Positions 63,001-64,000 of a DNA stretch of 64,000 nucleotides are shown here, piece after piece. The notes below the pieces were generated by a model. That model searched no databases and had not been told where the DNA came from. It worked only from the letters and a program-made list of their open reading frames with translations. The stretch comes from Hymenobacter cellulosivorans (lineage in GTDB: Bacteria; Bacteroidota; Bacteroidia; Cytophagales; Hymenobacteraceae), in NCBI RefSeq assembly GCF_022919135.1, contig NZ_CP095049.1, positions 6,023,001 to 6,087,000 of the forward strand. Direction: 5' to 3'. Position numbers and translations under genes: made by a program. Each line of letters opens with the position of its first letter. The first letter of the stretch is position 1.

Positions 63001-63398
63001 GAGCTGGTAGCGGTGCTCCTGGTAATACTGGGCGTAGAGCTGAGCCAGCAGGCTGTGCAGAATGGGCCGGGCCGGAAACTTGGCCGTTTTCAAATCAGCT
63101 TCTACCAAGCTAATGGCTTTTACATCGGCATTTTCCTCTTTGGCCTCCAGCAGGCGTAGCTTATAGAGCAGGGCCCGCAGGTACTCGGGGTATCCTGGCG
63201 CTGCCGGGCAGCGCGGTAGAGCTCATCCACGAGCTTGGCGGCCGAAGCCGTCTGGTCTTTTTTCAGCAGCTGGTCTACCTGCTGCCACTTTTTGGCGTCG
63301 GGGCCGCCGCTGCCGGGCGGCAGAGAGCGGGAAGAACCGGTGGAAAACAACATTAGCAGGGCCAGGAGGCTTAACAGGAATGGACGACGCATAGACAT
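57100..63398 (-). CDS. Alpha-2-macroglobulin family protein, apparent frameshift near 63190
   Basis: Giant secreted or periplasmic protease-trap-like protein, about 2100 aa if repaired. The 5' part begins at an ATG at 63398 or 63392 with a signal peptide (MRRPFLLSLLALLMLFSTG) and runs in one frame to a stop at 63120. The rest (downstream-frame ATG at 63108, end 57100) is in another frame. The join is between DELYRAARQRQD and PEYLRALLYKLRLLEAKEE, near 63190, as if one base were missing. Domains: macroglobulin MG1/MG2 (FLYTDRAIYRPGQTLYFKG), bait-like region, A2M domain, and a thioester-like CSEQ in YPYECSEQVFSR (codon at 58768-58770). Whether the frameshift is real or a sequence error cannot be told here. 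Confidence 0.85.
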
Positions 63399-63517
63399 AG
63401 GACAAGGAGGGGCAAGTTGGCAAAGTTTTGATGCCTGCTTGAGCTTTATTCCACACGCCCGCGCCCAGAAAATATTGCCAGCCTCTGGCAAACCCACCAA
63501 AAACTACCGGGGTTGGC

Positions 63518-63547
63518 TTGGCTTACGGCGGCGCTGTAGTATCTTTC
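63518..63547 (+). promoter_or_regulatory. Possible promoter of the right-edge gene
   Basis: TATCTTTC (63540-63547), one base off TAnnTTTG, with a TTG 19 nt upstream (63518-63520), lies about 40 nt before the TTG start at 63586. Confidence 0.35.
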
Positions 63548-63585
63548 TTATCTACTTAGCCGCCCGGGTTGCAGGGTTTTAGCCG

Positions 63586-64000
63586 TTGAAGAATTCCCCT
63601 ATTTACGTCGAAACCCGCATCGACTGTCCCATGGACGAACTCTGGGCCCACACCCAGCAGCCGGAGCTACACCAGCAGTGGGATTTGCGCTTCAGCGAAA
63701 TTCAGTACCTGCCCCGGGCCACCGAAACCGAGCCCCAACAGTTTCTCTACGCCACCCGCATCGGTTTCGGACTGGGCGTGGCCGGCAAGGGCGAGAGTGT
63801 GGGCACCAAGGAGAAAAACGGTGAACGGACCTCGGTGCTCAAGTTTTGGTCCGACGAGTGGCTGTCCTTGATTCAGACCGGGGCGGGCTACTGGAAATAC
63901 ATTCCGACGCCCACCGGCCTGCGCTTTCTGACCGGTTACGACTACCAGACCCGCTTCGGCCTGCCCGGCGCCGTAGTCGACCGGCTGGCGTTTCGGCCCC
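63586..64000 (+). CDS. SRPBCC-like hypothetical protein, truncated by the window edge
   Basis: An open frame runs to the window end (138 codons visible). The probable start is TTG at 63586 (KNSPIYVETRIDCPMDELWAHTQ), since residues before the ATG at 63631 fit the fold; the ATG is the alternative. The beginning (IYVETRIDCPMDELWAHTQQPELHQQWDLRFSEI) resembles the first strand and helices of START/SRPBCC proteins, which bind hydrophobic ligands. Divergent from the A2M gene. Function unknown. Confidence 0.7.
   Translation, partial: MKNSPIYVETRIDCPMDELWAHTQQPELHQQWDLRFSEIQYLPRATETEPQQFLYATRIGFGLGVAGKGESVGTKEKNGERTSVLKFWSDEWLSLIQTGAGYWKYIPTPTGLRFLTGYDYQTRFGLPGAVVDRLAFRP

Noticed and set aside
1..64000. 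tRNA, rRNA, insertion sequences, prophage genes
   Set aside because: No tRNA cloverleaf, rRNA stretch, transposase or integrase was seen. Covariance-model and profile searches could not be run here.

Overview
The window looks like chromosome of a Hymenobacter-like member of the Bacteroidota. The evidence is high-GC coding sequence, secreted enzymes ending in type IX secretion (T9SS) C-terminal domains with the YPNP signature, several TAnnTTTG promoter boxes typical of the phylum, few Shine-Dalgarno sites, and a fused urease gamma-beta subunit. I saw no rRNA, tRNA, CRISPR array, phage or insertion sequence.

Layout. (1) 347-8022 (+): four consecutive secreted, T9SS-tagged proteins: a GH16 beta-1,3-glucanase, a metzincin protease, a GH128-like glucanase and a GH18 chitinase. 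Three carry closely related CBM6 modules. Together they read as a fungal or algal cell-wall-degrading set. (2) 8171-20954 (-): branched-chain amino acid biosynthesis in two blocks, ilvE-ilvD-ilvB-ilvN-ilvC-ilvA and leuA-(small ORF)-leuC-leuD-leuB, separated by a strong terminator. Upstream of ilvE is a transcription attenuator with an 18-residue leader peptide (MLFTVLLVTKVIIPPPLG), a terminator and a competing antiterminator. (3) 21303-27977: a conserved hypothetical protein, small secreted proteins, a LytTR response regulator and a large hybrid histidine kinase. (4) 28269-34633: a nickel-transporter-like protein and urease (ureAB, ureC, ureF, ureG, with ureD convergent), interrupted by a low-GC small secreted protein. 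No ureE is present. (5) 34929-36322: a PaiB-like flavoprotein and a DUF434 protein. (6) 36348-43864: urate catabolism (PuuD, AllB, allantoate amidohydrolase, ureidoglycine aminohydrolase, UraD, UraH) ending with a CitE/malate-synthase-like lyase. (7) 44487-56378: a SulP transporter fused to a beta-carbonic anhydrase, an orphan OmpR-type regulator with a degenerate receiver, gltB and gltD, a hypothetical protein, a ferredoxin-NADP reductase and a [2Fe-2S] ferredoxin. (8) 56459-64000: a secreted Lys/Ser/Arg-rich protein, a giant alpha-2-macroglobulin gene with an apparent frameshift near its 5' end, and the start of an SRPBCC-like gene cut by the window edge.

How it fits together. Regions 4, 6 and 7 form a nitrogen-recovery route: urate to ureidoglycolate, then urea to ammonia and CO2/bicarbonate, with ammonia entering glutamate through GOGAT. 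The glutamate in turn supplies IlvE transamination. No canonical ureidoglycolate lyase is visible, and the CitE-like protein sits where a glyoxylate-handling step would be expected.

Intergenic spaces are unusually rich in palindromes. They include an exact 41-bp tandem array of four hairpins between ureG and ureD, a long inverted repeat between ureC and ureF, and several elements sharing a GTCATG/CATGAC core.
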